Shown piece after piece: positions 8,827 to 16,871 of a DNA stretch of 64,000 nt (positions within the stretch are counted from its first letter, which is position 1; the number at the start of each line of letters is the position of its first letter). The position numbers and the translations under genes were made by a program. The notes beneath the pieces were generated by a model, which saw only the letters and a program-made list of their open reading frames with translations, did no database searches and was not told the origin of the DNA. This stretch comes from Microcosmobacter sp040493455. GTDB lineage: Bacteria > Bacteroidota > Bacteroidia > Flavobacteriales > Flavobacteriaceae. The stretch is taken from assembly GCF_040493455.1 (NCBI RefSeq), contig NZ_JANFDA010000002.1:62001-126000 (forward strand). Reading direction: 5' to 3'.

Positions 8827-11193
8827 ATGAGCCAAAATAAAAATACCCCTTTTGCAGTAGACATCAGAGAGCGTGTTGAGCTTTTTCTCTCTAAATGGAA
8901 GTTCATTCTTGTCTGTTTAGTTTTGGCATTAATCGCTGCCTTTCTATATCTTAGATACGCTACATATCAGTACCAGGCGACTGCAACAATAAAAATAAAG
9001 GAAGACGATCAAAAAAATAATTCTTTAAAAGAAATTACTGCGCTTCAAAATTTTGGGCCCTTTTCATCAAACTTCAATAAAGTTACAGATGAGATAGAAA
9101 TTATTCGATCGCGTAACCTCATTAAACAAGTAGCAGATGATCTTAATCTGAACATCAGATACTATAACAGAGGACGAATTATGGAGCAAGAAGTATTTGA
9201 GAATCCTCCAGTAAGGATAAACTTCTTTGCATCCGACTCTATTATAAATACGATAGACACAACGCTTTACTTGAGCATTCAATCACCAGAAAAGTTCATG
9301 CTTACCAGTGAGGAAAACAAAGGCTTTATGGATATGGATAACTCTAATGGAACAGGTTATTCGTTTGGAGATCGTATTAGTTCAAGTTTTGGAGATTTTA
9401 TTATTACGCCAAATATCGTTCCTTCTGTAAATGATGAAAATTCTATAGTAGGAAAGAGTATCAAAATAGATCTAATTACGTTAGAAGCTGCTACAGAGCA
9501 GTATCAAGAAAAGATTAGTGTAGATGCTACTAATGAAACTTCAAACATTGTTAAGCTTACGGTTAATGAGAATATAGCTCCAAAGGCCAAACTCATCCTC
9601 GACAAGTTAATTGAGAAGTATAATGACGACGTCGTTAACGACAAGCAGAAAATAGTTGAAGCCACTTCAGAATTCATAAATAACCGTTTAAACATAGTTT
9701 CCAACGAATTGGAACAAGTGGATTATACGGCGGAAACCTTACAGAAAAATAACCGTCTTACAGCATTATCATCCCAGTCTAATATCTTTTTACAAAGCGA
9801 AAAAGAAAATGAAGCAAAGTTGATAGCCACGAGCAATCAAATACAGCTTATAGACTATATGAAAGACCACCTCTCCGAAAATGGTGATAATTCGGATTTG
9901 TTACCAGCAGATGTAGGTATCGCAGATAATTCTGTCGCTCAGATTACGAAGAGCCACAATGAGTTGGTACTGCAACGCAATCGTATACTAAAAAATTCCA
10001 GCGAAAAGAACCCAACAGTTATCAATCTAAACAATCAGATTAGTGCCCTTAAGGCTAACTTAAATCAGAGTTTAGAAAACATAAAATCTGCAAATGAAAT
10101 TACTCTAAACAATTTGAATCGCGAAGATCAACGCATTAGAGCGCAAATTTATTCGGCTCCAACCAAAGAGCGAAAGTTTAGAGATATTACAAGACAGCAA
10201 AGCATTAAGGAATCACTGTACCTTTATTTATTGCAAAAGCGAGAAGAAACAGCAATCACTTTGGGAATGTCCTCCCCTAACGCTAAGATTGTAGATGCTG
10301 CTTATGCCACAACCATTCCTGTGTCACCAAAGAAACCTGTAGTGTATCTTGGTGCATTATTACTAGGGCTTATCTTACCGCTGACTTATATCTATCTAAA
10401 AGATACTTTAGATACCAAAATAAGAACCAAGAAAGATCTTGAGGCCGTGGTAAGTGTTCCTTTTATAGGTGACATACCAAGATCACCAAAGAAGCAACGT
10501 TTGATAAAAAAGGTAGACTACTCACCAAAAGCTGAAGCTTTCAGGATAGTTCGATCTAATATCGACTTTTTACTTAAGAGTGTAAGAACGAAATCCAAAG
10601 TAGTATTTGTGACATCCACTACCAGTCAGGAAGGAAAATCGCATACATCAATTAACCTTGCATCTTCTATTTCATTTTCAAACAAGAAAACACTAATTAT
10701 TGAAACTGATATTAGAGTTCCTAGAGTAAATGAATATCTAAATGTAAAGTCAGATAAAGGACTTACAGATTATATTTCTGATGACTCCATTAAGGTTGAA
10801 GATATCATCACACCAGTAAAAGGTAATGATAACTTAAATATTATTCCTTCCGGAACCATACCTCCAAACCCCGCTGAACTGCTGATGAGCGATCGTGTAG
10901 ATACGCTATTCCAAGCAGTAAGGAAATCGTATGATTATATTATAGTAGATACAGCAGCTGTAGGATTAGTAACAGATACACTGCTTATTAGTCATCATGC
11001 AGATATGGTAGTTTATGTGGTGAGTGCAGATAATATTGATAAAAGAGAACTTCATATAGCGCAAACCATGTATGATGAAAAACGCTTACCAAACATGGTA
11101 ACGTTACTTAATAGTGCCAAAAAGAGAAGAGGTTACGGCTATGGCTATGGTGCAGAACCTCAAAAGAAGAAAAAGTGGTATCAGTTTAGCTAA
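8827..11193 (+). CDS. Wzc-type polysaccharide co-polymerase / tyrosine autokinase
   Basis: 788-aa inner-membrane protein that controls chain length and export. It has a Wzz domain with the first membrane helix at about 27-44, a long coiled-coil periplasmic region, a second helix at about 500-520, and a cytoplasmic BY-kinase domain. Walker A is TSQEGKSHT (K604). The A' motif reads IIETDIRVPR, so the usual first Asp is Glu626, and Walker B is YIIVDTAAV (D708). The C-terminal tyrosine cluster GYGYGYG plus Tyr785 is the expected autophosphorylation tail. Last gene of the polysaccharide operon, adjoining a convergent gene. Confidence 0.93.
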   Translation: MSQNKNTPFAVDIRERVELFLSKWKFILVCLVLALIAAFLYLRYATYQYQATATIKIKEDDQKNNSLKEITALQNFGPFSSNFNKVTDEIEIIRSRNLIKQVADDLNLNIRYYNRGRIMEQEVFENPPVRINFFASDSIINTIDTTLYLSIQSPEKFMLTSEENKGFMDMDNSNGTGYSFGDRISSSFGDFIITPNIVPSVNDENSIVGKSIKIDLITLEAATEQYQEKISVDATNETSNIVKLTVNENIAPKAKLILDKLIEKYNDDVVNDKQKIVEATSEFINNRLNIVSNELEQVDYTAETLQKNNRLTALSSQSNIFLQSEKENEAKLIATSNQIQLIDYMKDHLSENGDNSDLLPADVGIADNSVAQITKSHNELVLQRNRILKNSSEKNPTVINLNNQISALKANLNQSLENIKSANEITLNNLNREDQRIRAQIYSAPTKERKFRDITRQQSIKESLYLYLLQKREETAITLGMSSPNAKIVDAAYATTIPVSPKKPVVYLGALLLGLILPLTYIYLKDTLDTKIRTKKDLEAVVSVPFIGDIPRSPKKQRLIKKVDYSPKAEAFRIVRSNIDFLLKSVRTKSKVVFVTSTTSQEGKSHTSINLASSISFSNKKTLIIETDIRVPRVNEYLNVKSDKGLTDYISDDSIKVEDIITPVKGNDNLNIIPSGTIPPNPAELLMSDRVDTLFQAVRKSYDYIIVDTAAVGLVTDTLLISHHADMVVYVVSADNIDKRELHIAQTMYDEKRLPNMVTLLNSAKKRRGYGYGYGAEPQKKKKWYQFS

Positions 11194-11196
11194 TCT

Positions 11197-12366
11197 CTAT
11201 AGCTTACGTCTCTGCTTTTCGTGCTTCAATAGATTTAACTCTCTATTGGTTTGTCCAGCAACCGAAGTGTTTTCTTCAGCACGTCTTATAAGGTAAGGCA
11301 TAACGTCTTTTACAGGCCCAAAAGGAACGTACTTAGCTACATTATAGCCTTCTGCAGCTAAATTGAAAGATATGTGATCACTCATGCCATAGAGTTGTCC
11401 AAACCAAACGTCATTGTCGCTTTTTGAGATTCCTAATTCATCCATAAGCCTCATAGCTAGATATGAACTCTCTTCATTATGAGTACCAATAAAAACAGAA
11501 ATATCCTTCAGGTTATTTAAAATAAAGGTCAAGGTATTATTAAAGTTATCATCAGTAGCCTGTTTGTTTTCACATATGGGTGATTTGTAACTTCTGTCAT
11601 CAGCTCTATCTCGTTCCTTTTCCATATAAGCACCACGAACAATCTTAATACCAATTTTGAAGTTATTTGCCTTAGCACGCTCGTGTAATCCTTTGAGGTA
11701 GTCTAAGCGATCCCATCTATAAGTTTGTAGCGTATTATATACGATTGGTTTGTCTGTATTGTAAATACGCATCATTTCTTCAACCAAATCGTCTGCTGCA
11801 TCTTGCATCCAGCTTTCTTCAGCATCAATAAGCACTTCCACATCTCTTTCTTTTGCCAAAGTACAAACCTTATGATATCTCGCTACCACTCTATCCCATT
11901 CTTGCTGTTCTTCATCAGTAAACGATTTTCCTTCACCCTTTTTCTCATACAAATAAAAGCGTCCAAATCCTGTAGGCTTAAACACTGCTATAGGCATTGC
12001 ATCTTTTTCATCAGCAAATCGAATAATCTTCAAGGTCTTTTCCATAGCAGCATCAAACTGCTCCTCAGTCTCCTTGCCTTCTACAGAGTAATCTAAAACA
12101 GAACTTACGCCCTTTTGATACATTTTATCAATAACATCCAGACAATCTTCTTCATTGATGCCACCGCAAAAATGATCAAAAACCGTAGAGCGTATAAGCC
12201 CCTCAACTGGTAAGTTGGCCTTTAACGCAAAGTTGGTTGCAGCTGTTCCAATCCTAACTAGGGGTTGAACAGATATCATTTTAAAAAGGAAATAAGCACG
12301 CTCTAATTCAGAATCGGATTTAAGCTGAAAAGCGATTTCGGTATTCTCAAAAAGTTGGTTAGACAT
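11197..12366 (-). CDS. Proline dehydrogenase
   Basis: FAD-dependent oxidation of proline to pyrroline-5-carboxylate, the first step of proline catabolism. The 389-aa protein is the monofunctional form, without the aldehyde dehydrogenase half found in PutA. The barrel domain carries the diagnostic C-terminal segment PYLIRRAEENTSVAGQ for proline binding, and KIVRGAYMEKER is another barrel signature. The ATG at 12366 is the first in frame. Ends 3 bp from the stop of the convergent Wzc gene. A TATATTTG element lies just upstream. Confidence 0.92.
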   Translation of the reverse strand: MSNQLFENTEIAFQLKSDSELERAYFLFKMISVQPLVRIGTAATNFALKANLPVEGLIRSTVFDHFCGGINEEDCLDVIDKMYQKGVSSVLDYSVEGKETEEQFDAAMEKTLKIIRFADEKDAMPIAVFKPTGFGRFYLYEKKGEGKSFTDEEQQEWDRVVARYHKVCTLAKERDVEVLIDAEESWMQDAADDLVEEMMRIYNTDKPIVYNTLQTYRWDRLDYLKGLHERAKANNFKIGIKIVRGAYMEKERDRADDRSYKSPICENKQATDDNFNNTLTFILNNLKDISVFIGTHNEESSYLAMRLMDELGISKSDNDVWFGQLYGMSDHISFNLAAEGYNVAKYVPFGPVKDVMPYLIRRAEENTSVAGQTNRELNLLKHEKQRRKL

Positions 12367-12384
12367 AGTAAAAATGCATTTCTA

Positions 12385-12392
12385 CAAATATA
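12385..12392 (-). promoter_or_regulatory. Candidate -7 promoter element of the proline dehydrogenase gene
   Basis: Minus strand reads TATATTTG, an exact match to the Bacteroidota -7 consensus TAnnTTTG, 19 bp before the ATG. No TTTG -33 element at the usual distance. Confidence 0.35.
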
Positions 12393-12460
12393 TTTATTAG
12401 GAAACGAATTTTAATTAAAATCTAAGTATTTTCACAGTCTTAAACCGTAGTGAATTTAAA

Positions 12461-13528
12461 ATGAATTCTATACAAACTCAAGATTGCCCAATACATTTCA
12501 ATTCAGTTGGTTACGATCATTTGAATGCGCATCTGGCTGACGCTAACTATTCAAAAATAGTTGTTATTGTAGATGAAAATACGCATGAACATTGCCTTCC
12601 TCTGTTTTTATCTAAAGTTCAAACAACAGTAGAAATAGATATCATAGAAATTGAAGCAGGTGAAATTTCTAAAACGATAGATGTATGCACAGGTGTTTGG
12701 GAAGCTTTGTCAGATTTAGGCTTAGATCGCAAAAGTCTAGTGCTTAACCTTGGTGGTGGTGTAGTTACAGATCTTGGAGGTTTTGTAGCCTGCACTTTCA
12801 AGCGTGGTATAGATTACATTAATATTCCGACATCACTTTTAGCTATGGTAGATGCCTCTGTTGGTGGCAAGACAGGTGTGGATTTGGGACCTTTAAAAAA
12901 CCAAATTGGTGTCATTGCCGTTGGGAAAATGGTGATCATAGATACTGAATTTCTTGCAACATTACCTCAAAATCATGTTCGTTCTGGACTAGCAGAAATG
13001 TTGAAGCATGGCTTAATCCAGGATCGTGACTACTGGAACACACTTACCAATACAACTGAATTGAATTTTGAAGATTTTGACCAATTGATTTATGATTCGG
13101 TTATTATCAAAAACAATATTGTTGAATCCGATCCTAATGAAGATGGCATTAGAAAATTCCTGAATTTTGGGCACACACTTGGACATGCTATAGAATCCTA
13201 TTTCTTAGATAGTGATGCGAAAGCTGAACTCCTCCATGGAGAAGCCATAGCTATAGGCATGATTTTAGAATCGTATATATCAGCTAAATTACTTGGTTTA
13301 GCAACCGATGATTTGGAAGCTATAAAAACATCAATTCTCAACATTTTTGGACAAGTAGAGATTCTAGAAGAAGATTATGAAGAGATTATAGAGCTTCTGA
13401 AGTACGATAAGAAGAATTCTCATGGCAACATCAACTTTGTGCTTTTGGAAGCCATAGGACAGCCTAAATTCGACTGCTTAGTGGAAAACGATCTCATTAT
13501 TGAATCATTTAAGTATTACAGTGCATAA
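12461..13528 (+). CDS. aroB: 3-dehydroquinate synthase
   Basis: Second step of the shikimate pathway: converts DAHP to 3-dehydroquinate using NAD and a divalent metal. All hallmarks are visible: the NAD-binding GGGVVTDLGG (about 98-107), IPTSLLAMVDASVGGKTGVD, the metal/substrate region RSGLAEMLKHGLI, and the later FGHTLGHAIES. The 355-aa length is normal. The ATG at 12461 is the only reasonable start. It is followed 8 bp later by a small membrane-protein gene in the same direction. Confidence 0.96.
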   Translation: MNSIQTQDCPIHFNSVGYDHLNAHLADANYSKIVVIVDENTHEHCLPLFLSKVQTTVEIDIIEIEAGEISKTIDVCTGVWEALSDLGLDRKSLVLNLGGGVVTDLGGFVACTFKRGIDYINIPTSLLAMVDASVGGKTGVDLGPLKNQIGVIAVGKMVIIDTEFLATLPQNHVRSGLAEMLKHGLIQDRDYWNTLTNTTELNFEDFDQLIYDSVIIKNNIVESDPNEDGIRKFLNFGHTLGHAIESYFLDSDAKAELLHGEAIAIGMILESYISAKLLGLATDDLEAIKTSILNIFGQVEILEEDYEEIIELLKYDKKNSHGNINFVLLEAIGQPKFDCLVENDLIIESFKYYSA

Positions 13529-13536
13529 ATAACGAC

Positions 13537-13881
13537 ATGAGTCAAAAACTAGCTCAAATAGTGTTTCAGATTATTTTAACCTTAACACTATTCTCTTTTT
13601 GGGCTGCATTTGCTTTACTTGTCGTCAACAAATTGTTTTACAAAGACTTACCAGGTTACACAATAGGAAGATTATGTATTTGGGAACTTGTTGCTATTCT
13701 AGTTGCAGCAATACTTGCTAGATTAATGATTAAAAAGTGGGGAAATATCACACTACAAAATGTAGGTGACAAAACGATGCTCTCACTAAATCCAAAATAT
13801 GGTGTGTATTTTGTTTTGTACTTCTTAGTTGCCGTAGTTATTGCAATATGGCAATTCTGGTTATTCAGCCAACAGTTTTGA
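13537..13881 (+). CDS. Small membrane protein, function unknown
   Basis: 114 aa with three hydrophobic helices (about 10-32, 42-61, 90-111) and a short charged loop containing KKWGNITLQNVGDKT. I do not recognise a family. It follows aroB closely, so the two are probably co-transcribed. Its TGA stop abuts, without any spacer, the stop codon of the convergent DinB-like gene. Confidence 0.7.
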   Translation: MSQKLAQIVFQIILTLTLFSFWAAFALLVVNKLFYKDLPGYTIGRLCIWELVAILVAAILARLMIKKWGNITLQNVGDKTMLSLNPKYGVYFVLYFLVAVVIAIWQFWLFSQQF

Positions 13882-14397
13882 CTAAAGGTATCTTTCCTTT
13901 ATAATATCACAATGATGTGTTTCGTGACCAATAATAATGAATCCAAGCGCTCTGGTCGAAACTGGACTGCCACTCGCCTCTCCAATAGCTTTTAAATCTT
14001 CATCCGAAAAGTTTTCAAACAACAACTCTGTAGATTTTCGTACGGTAACAAACTCTTCAATAATAGAATCCATAGAACGTTTTCCCGCTCCAGAAGCTTC
14101 AACATAAGAATTTTGTTCAAAGCCTGCTAAAGGTGTAGTATCTCGTCTTGCAATACGAAGCGCTCTATAAGCAAACACGCGTTCTGCATCAATAATGTGC
14201 AACACCAGCTCTTTTAGAGTCCATTTGCCTTCAGCATAATTATAGTCAGCTTTGTCGGATGGAATCGAACGTAAAAAAGCAGTAGTTAAGCTTCCACTTT
14301 GCTTTAAGCCATCAATTAAGGATAATCCTTCAGCTTTATCAATATAACTTTTGTAATAAGGGTGAAATTCTTCAGCAGATAAATCTTGAATAGTCAT
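13882..14397 (-). CDS. DinB-like (DUF664/DfsB-type) metal-binding protein
   Basis: Four-helix DinB/YfiT-type fold with the three spaced histidines expected for a metal site: LVLHIIDAERVF, a middle acidic helix, and IIGHETHHCDIIKERYL near the C-terminus. Such proteins often act as thiol-dependent transferases, but the substrate here is unknown. I chose the ATG at 14397 (MTIQDLSAEEFHPYY). The longer frame from a TTG at 14442 would start inside the terminator hairpin of the upstream Lrp gene, which rules it out. Confidence 0.82.
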   Translation of the reverse strand: MTIQDLSAEEFHPYYKSYIDKAEGLSLIDGLKQSGSLTTAFLRSIPSDKADYNYAEGKWTLKELVLHIIDAERVFAYRALRIARRDTTPLAGFEQNSYVEASGAGKRSMDSIIEEFVTVRKSTELLFENFSDEDLKAIGEASGSPVSTRALGFIIIGHETHHCDIIKERYL

Positions 14398-14423
14398 AGC
14401 TTTTTTTTGGTCGACTAAAGGTA

Positions 14424-14463
14424 TAAAAAAACCTTTCGACAAGAAATGATCGAAAGGTTTTTA
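14424..14463 (-). terminator. Intrinsic terminator of the Lrp/AsnC regulator gene
   Basis: Arms AACCTTTCGA (14430-14439) and TCGAAAGGTT (14450-14459) pair perfectly around a 10-nt loop, followed on the minus strand by a run of seven T. Confidence 0.8.
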
Positions 14464-14485
14464 TAAATATATTAAGATAGTTAGT

Positions 14486-14965
14486 TTACAATTCGTTAAA
14501 GATCGTATGCATTAAGCGTTTTTTATCATTAATGCTCTCCTCTAGTGAGATCATAGTCTCAGTTCTGTAAATGCCCTCTATATCATCTATTTGAAAGATA
14601 ATCTCTTTAGCATGAGTAGTATCTTTTGCTCTAATCTTACAGAAAATATTGAATTTACCAGTAGTAATGTGAGCCACAGTAACATAAGGTATTTCTGCGA
14701 TACGCTCTAATACAAACTTTGTTTGTGATGTATTTTGAAGAAATACCCCTACATAAGCGATAAAAGAGTATCCCAATTTTTTATAATCTAATGTCAACGA
14801 AGATCCTTTAATAATACCTGCTTCTTCCATTTTCTTTACACGTACATGAACAGTACCAGCAGAGATGACTAATTTTTTTGCGATATCGGTAAAAGGGATT
14901 CGAGTATTATCGATCAACATATCCAAAATTTGGTGATCGATTTCGTCTAATTTAAATTTTGCCAT
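14486..14965 (-). CDS. Lrp/AsnC-family transcriptional regulator
   Basis: 159-aa feast/famine regulator. The N-terminal winged helix-turn-helix is LDEIDHQILDMLIDNTR...FTDIAKKLVISAGTVHVRVKKMEEAG (about 6-52). The C-terminal RAM/ligand-binding domain includes VTVAHITTGKFNIFCKIRAKD. Such proteins usually sense amino acids and form octamers. It is a single gene with its own downstream terminator. The target genes cannot be read from the window, and I see no obvious Lrp-type site. Confidence 0.93.
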   Translation of the reverse strand: MAKFKLDEIDHQILDMLIDNTRIPFTDIAKKLVISAGTVHVRVKKMEEAGIIKGSSLTLDYKKLGYSFIAYVGVFLQNTSQTKFVLERIAEIPYVTVAHITTGKFNIFCKIRAKDTTHAKEIIFQIDDIEGIYRTETMISLEESINDKKRLMHTIFNEL

Positions 14966-15039
14966 TGTCAGTTGTTTGTTGAATTATATGCAAAATTAAG
15001 GCAATTTTATTACAAATAATACATCAAAAGCTTAAAAAA

Positions 15040-16182
15040 CTAAACAATCAGTGTTAATTTTTCATTATTTTTCAATACGAAATCGTTTTCGTATCCCACA
15101 AATAACGTCTCATTATCATGAGTTAATATAGGATGCTTATTGGCCTCAATAGACTTATGCGCATAAAAACGGCTTAGATCACCAATTTTTTCAATTTTTG
15201 GTTGAAATATTATCTCATTATTGACCAAAACTTCCTGATACTGAACAGCTACGTCCACTAAATTGCCATCTACCAACCCATTCCGTACAATTATATCAAA
15301 GAAGAGTTTTTCATTTTCCGGGATATTAAAATATGATTTGTAAGCATTCCCGTCTATAGTCTCGTTAGCAATAGTATTTAATGATAACAATAAAGATTGA
15401 AAGATGTAAAAACGTGTTGTATCTCGCTCATAATCATCAGTATAATGACCAGCTTCAAATAATATTGTTGGTACACCAAGCCCTTGAAACGTATCCCCTA
15501 CGCAATTAGGATGATAAGCATCGTCATAACGCCCTACTTGATCTGGAATCTGATTTTGTAAGTTATCATTGAGTTTTGCAATGAGCTGCATAGCTACTTT
15601 CCTAGTCTTAGTTAACGATCGTTTTTGGTCTTCTGCTGGTGCCAAAAACGATACTGTAGCGGGTTTATTAGCTTTACCTGCACTAAAAATAGTTCGCTGA
15701 CCATGTAGATTAAAGCAAAAATCTGGCTCAATCTCTTCAAAAAGTTTACGCAGTAAGCGACTTTCACGTTGAGTCAGAGCTGCTGCATCTCTATTTAAGT
15801 CGATATCATTAGTGTTAACACGTGTATAGACTCTGGCACCGTCTGGGTTTAGTATAGGGATAACTGTAATCGTTGTATTGGATAAGATCGTATCAAAATG
15901 CGGTTTTGCTTGTTCAATACAATTAAAAAGATCAAAAAGAGCTTTTGTAGTTGTGCTTTCATTACCATGCATTTGTGACCACAACAATATTTTCTTTGAG
16001 CCATTACCAAATTGAACAGAAAAGATTGGCTCATCATTTTCTGAGTCTCCAATTTTTTTCACTTTGAAATCTGAAGAAAGTTGTTCTAAAAGTGGCTCGA
16101 TATGATCATTACAAATGTAACGATGAGACAACTTTTTTTGTTGGCATTTTTTATAGTTCGATTGAAAAAATTCTAAATCCAT
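15040..16182 (-). CDS. M14-family zinc carboxypeptidase-like protein
   Basis: 380 aa from the ATG at 16182 (MDLEFFQSNY); the longer frame from TTG at 16200 overlaps the promoter. The zinc site is visible: H72-x2-E75 in SQMHGNES and H160 in FCFNLHGQR. It also has NPDGARVY, the substrate-binding Arg in DIDLNRD, and a catalytic-type Glu243 in ILFEAGHYT. No signal peptide, so it is probably cytoplasmic and may trim peptides or amino-acid conjugates. It is divergent from the XRE regulator at 16485 and shares a motif-rich spacer with it, suggesting joint control. Confidence 0.85.
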   Translation of the reverse strand: MDLEFFQSNYKKCQQKKLSHRYICNDHIEPLLEQLSSDFKVKKIGDSENDEPIFSVQFGNGSKKILLWSQMHGNESTTTKALFDLFNCIEQAKPHFDTILSNTTITVIPILNPDGARVYTRVNTNDIDLNRDAAALTQRESRLLRKLFEEIEPDFCFNLHGQRTIFSAGKANKPATVSFLAPAEDQKRSLTKTRKVAMQLIAKLNDNLQNQIPDQVGRYDDAYHPNCVGDTFQGLGVPTILFEAGHYTDDYERDTTRFYIFQSLLLSLNTIANETIDGNAYKSYFNIPENEKLFFDIIVRNGLVDGNLVDVAVQYQEVLVNNEIIFQPKIEKIGDLSRFYAHKSIEANKHPILTHDNETLFVGYENDFVLKNNEKLTLIV

Positions 16183-16197
16183 ATGCGCTATTAGTGA

Positions 16198-16205
16198 CAA
16201 AGGTA
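16198..16205 (-). promoter_or_regulatory. Candidate -7 promoter element of the M14 peptidase gene
   Basis: Minus strand TACCTTTG, exact TAnnTTTG match, 15 bp before the chosen ATG. A 22-bp palindrome begins 2 bp upstream of it, so a bound protein would block the promoter. Confidence 0.4.
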
Positions 16206-16206
16206 A

Positions 16207-16228
16207 ACAAATGTAAATTTACATTTGT
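16207..16228. promoter_or_regulatory. Perfect 22-bp palindrome, probable operator
   Basis: ACAAATGTAAA (16207-16217) is followed directly by its exact reverse complement (16218-16228). GTAAACA heptamers flank or overlap both ends (16203-16209, 16227-16233). The position against the -7 element of the M14 peptidase gene suggests repression. The divergent XRE regulator is the obvious candidate ligand, by inference. Confidence 0.55.
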
Positions 16229-16444
16229 AAACACATTTTTTAGACCATATTGAATACAATTGTAACCAAATTGATACTTTGACCCTTAGCCGTACACCCA
16301 ACACATTGAAAATTATTCAATGAATTATAAAATTTAAATTTAATATACTTAATTTCAGATATTTATAATTAATTATATAAAGTTTAAAATTAATACATAA
16401 TTAGATTTAACACATTGTATACATTATTATACAGTGACTTTGTT

Positions 16445-16452
16445 TACTTTTG
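16445..16452 (+). promoter_or_regulatory. Candidate -7 promoter element of the XRE regulator gene
   Basis: TACTTTTG fits TAnnTTTG and lies 32 bp before the ATG, partly overlapping a TGTTTAC motif. No well-spaced -33 element. Confidence 0.35.
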
Positions 16453-16484
16453 TAACAGAATAATTCAAGATTACTCTGTTTACA

Positions 16485-16871
16485 ATGATAAACACTTCGG
16501 AATTTGCAAAACGACTACAAAAAGTCATCGATTTTTACGGTGAAAGCGGTTCATCTTTTGCTGAAAAAATTGGTGTGCAACGCTCCTCTATTTCGCATAT
16601 TTTGAGTGGTAGAAATAAGCCTAGTTTGGACTTCGTCATGAAGGTACTTTCCTCCTATCCTGAAGTAGAATTATATTGGTTGATGAATGGCAAGGGGAAA
16701 TTTCCTAGCACAGTTGAAGCCGAAAAAAAATCTGAAACTCTAAAACAACCTCAGCTCTCTTTTTCAGAAAATGTACCTCAAGTATCTTCAGAATTAAAAA
16801 AAACAGAAAAAACTATCGAACGTATCGTAATTTTCTATTCGGATGGAAGTTTTAAAAGTTTTGAGGGATAA
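16485..16871 (+). CDS. XRE-family helix-turn-helix transcriptional regulator
   Basis: 128 aa. The N-terminal Cro/C1-type HTH spans about residues 6-65: FAKRLQKVIDFYGESGSSFAEKIGVQRSSISHILSGRNKPSLDF is the helix-turn-helix core (given in two overlapping parts: SSFAEKIGVQRSSISHIL and SGRNKPSLDF), followed by YWLMNGKG. The C-terminal half is polar and has no recognisable effector domain or protease motif. Two TGTTTAC motifs, one running up to the start codon, suggest autoregulation. The stop codon touches the stop of the convergent epimerase gene. Confidence 0.9.
   Translation: MINTSEFAKRLQKVIDFYGESGSSFAEKIGVQRSSISHILSGRNKPSLDFVMKVLSSYPEVELYWLMNGKGKFPSTVEAEKKSETLKQPQLSFSENVPQVSSELKKTEKTIERIVIFYSDGSFKSFEG

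Larger units (their letters stand above)
16183..16484. other. 302-bp divergent intergenic region with repeated operator-like motifs
   Basis: Holds a 22-bp perfect palindrome near the peptidase gene, GTAAACA at 16203 and 16227, TGTTTAC at 16441 and 16477, and candidate -7 elements for both genes. The centre (16240-16410) is very AT-rich and shows no coding frame. Confidence 0.6.

Noticed and set aside
14991..14998. TAATTTTG on the minus strand as the Lrp gene promoter
   Set aside because: Matches the -7 consensus, but the nearest TTTG is only 14 bp away; too uncertain to list in AT-rich DNA.
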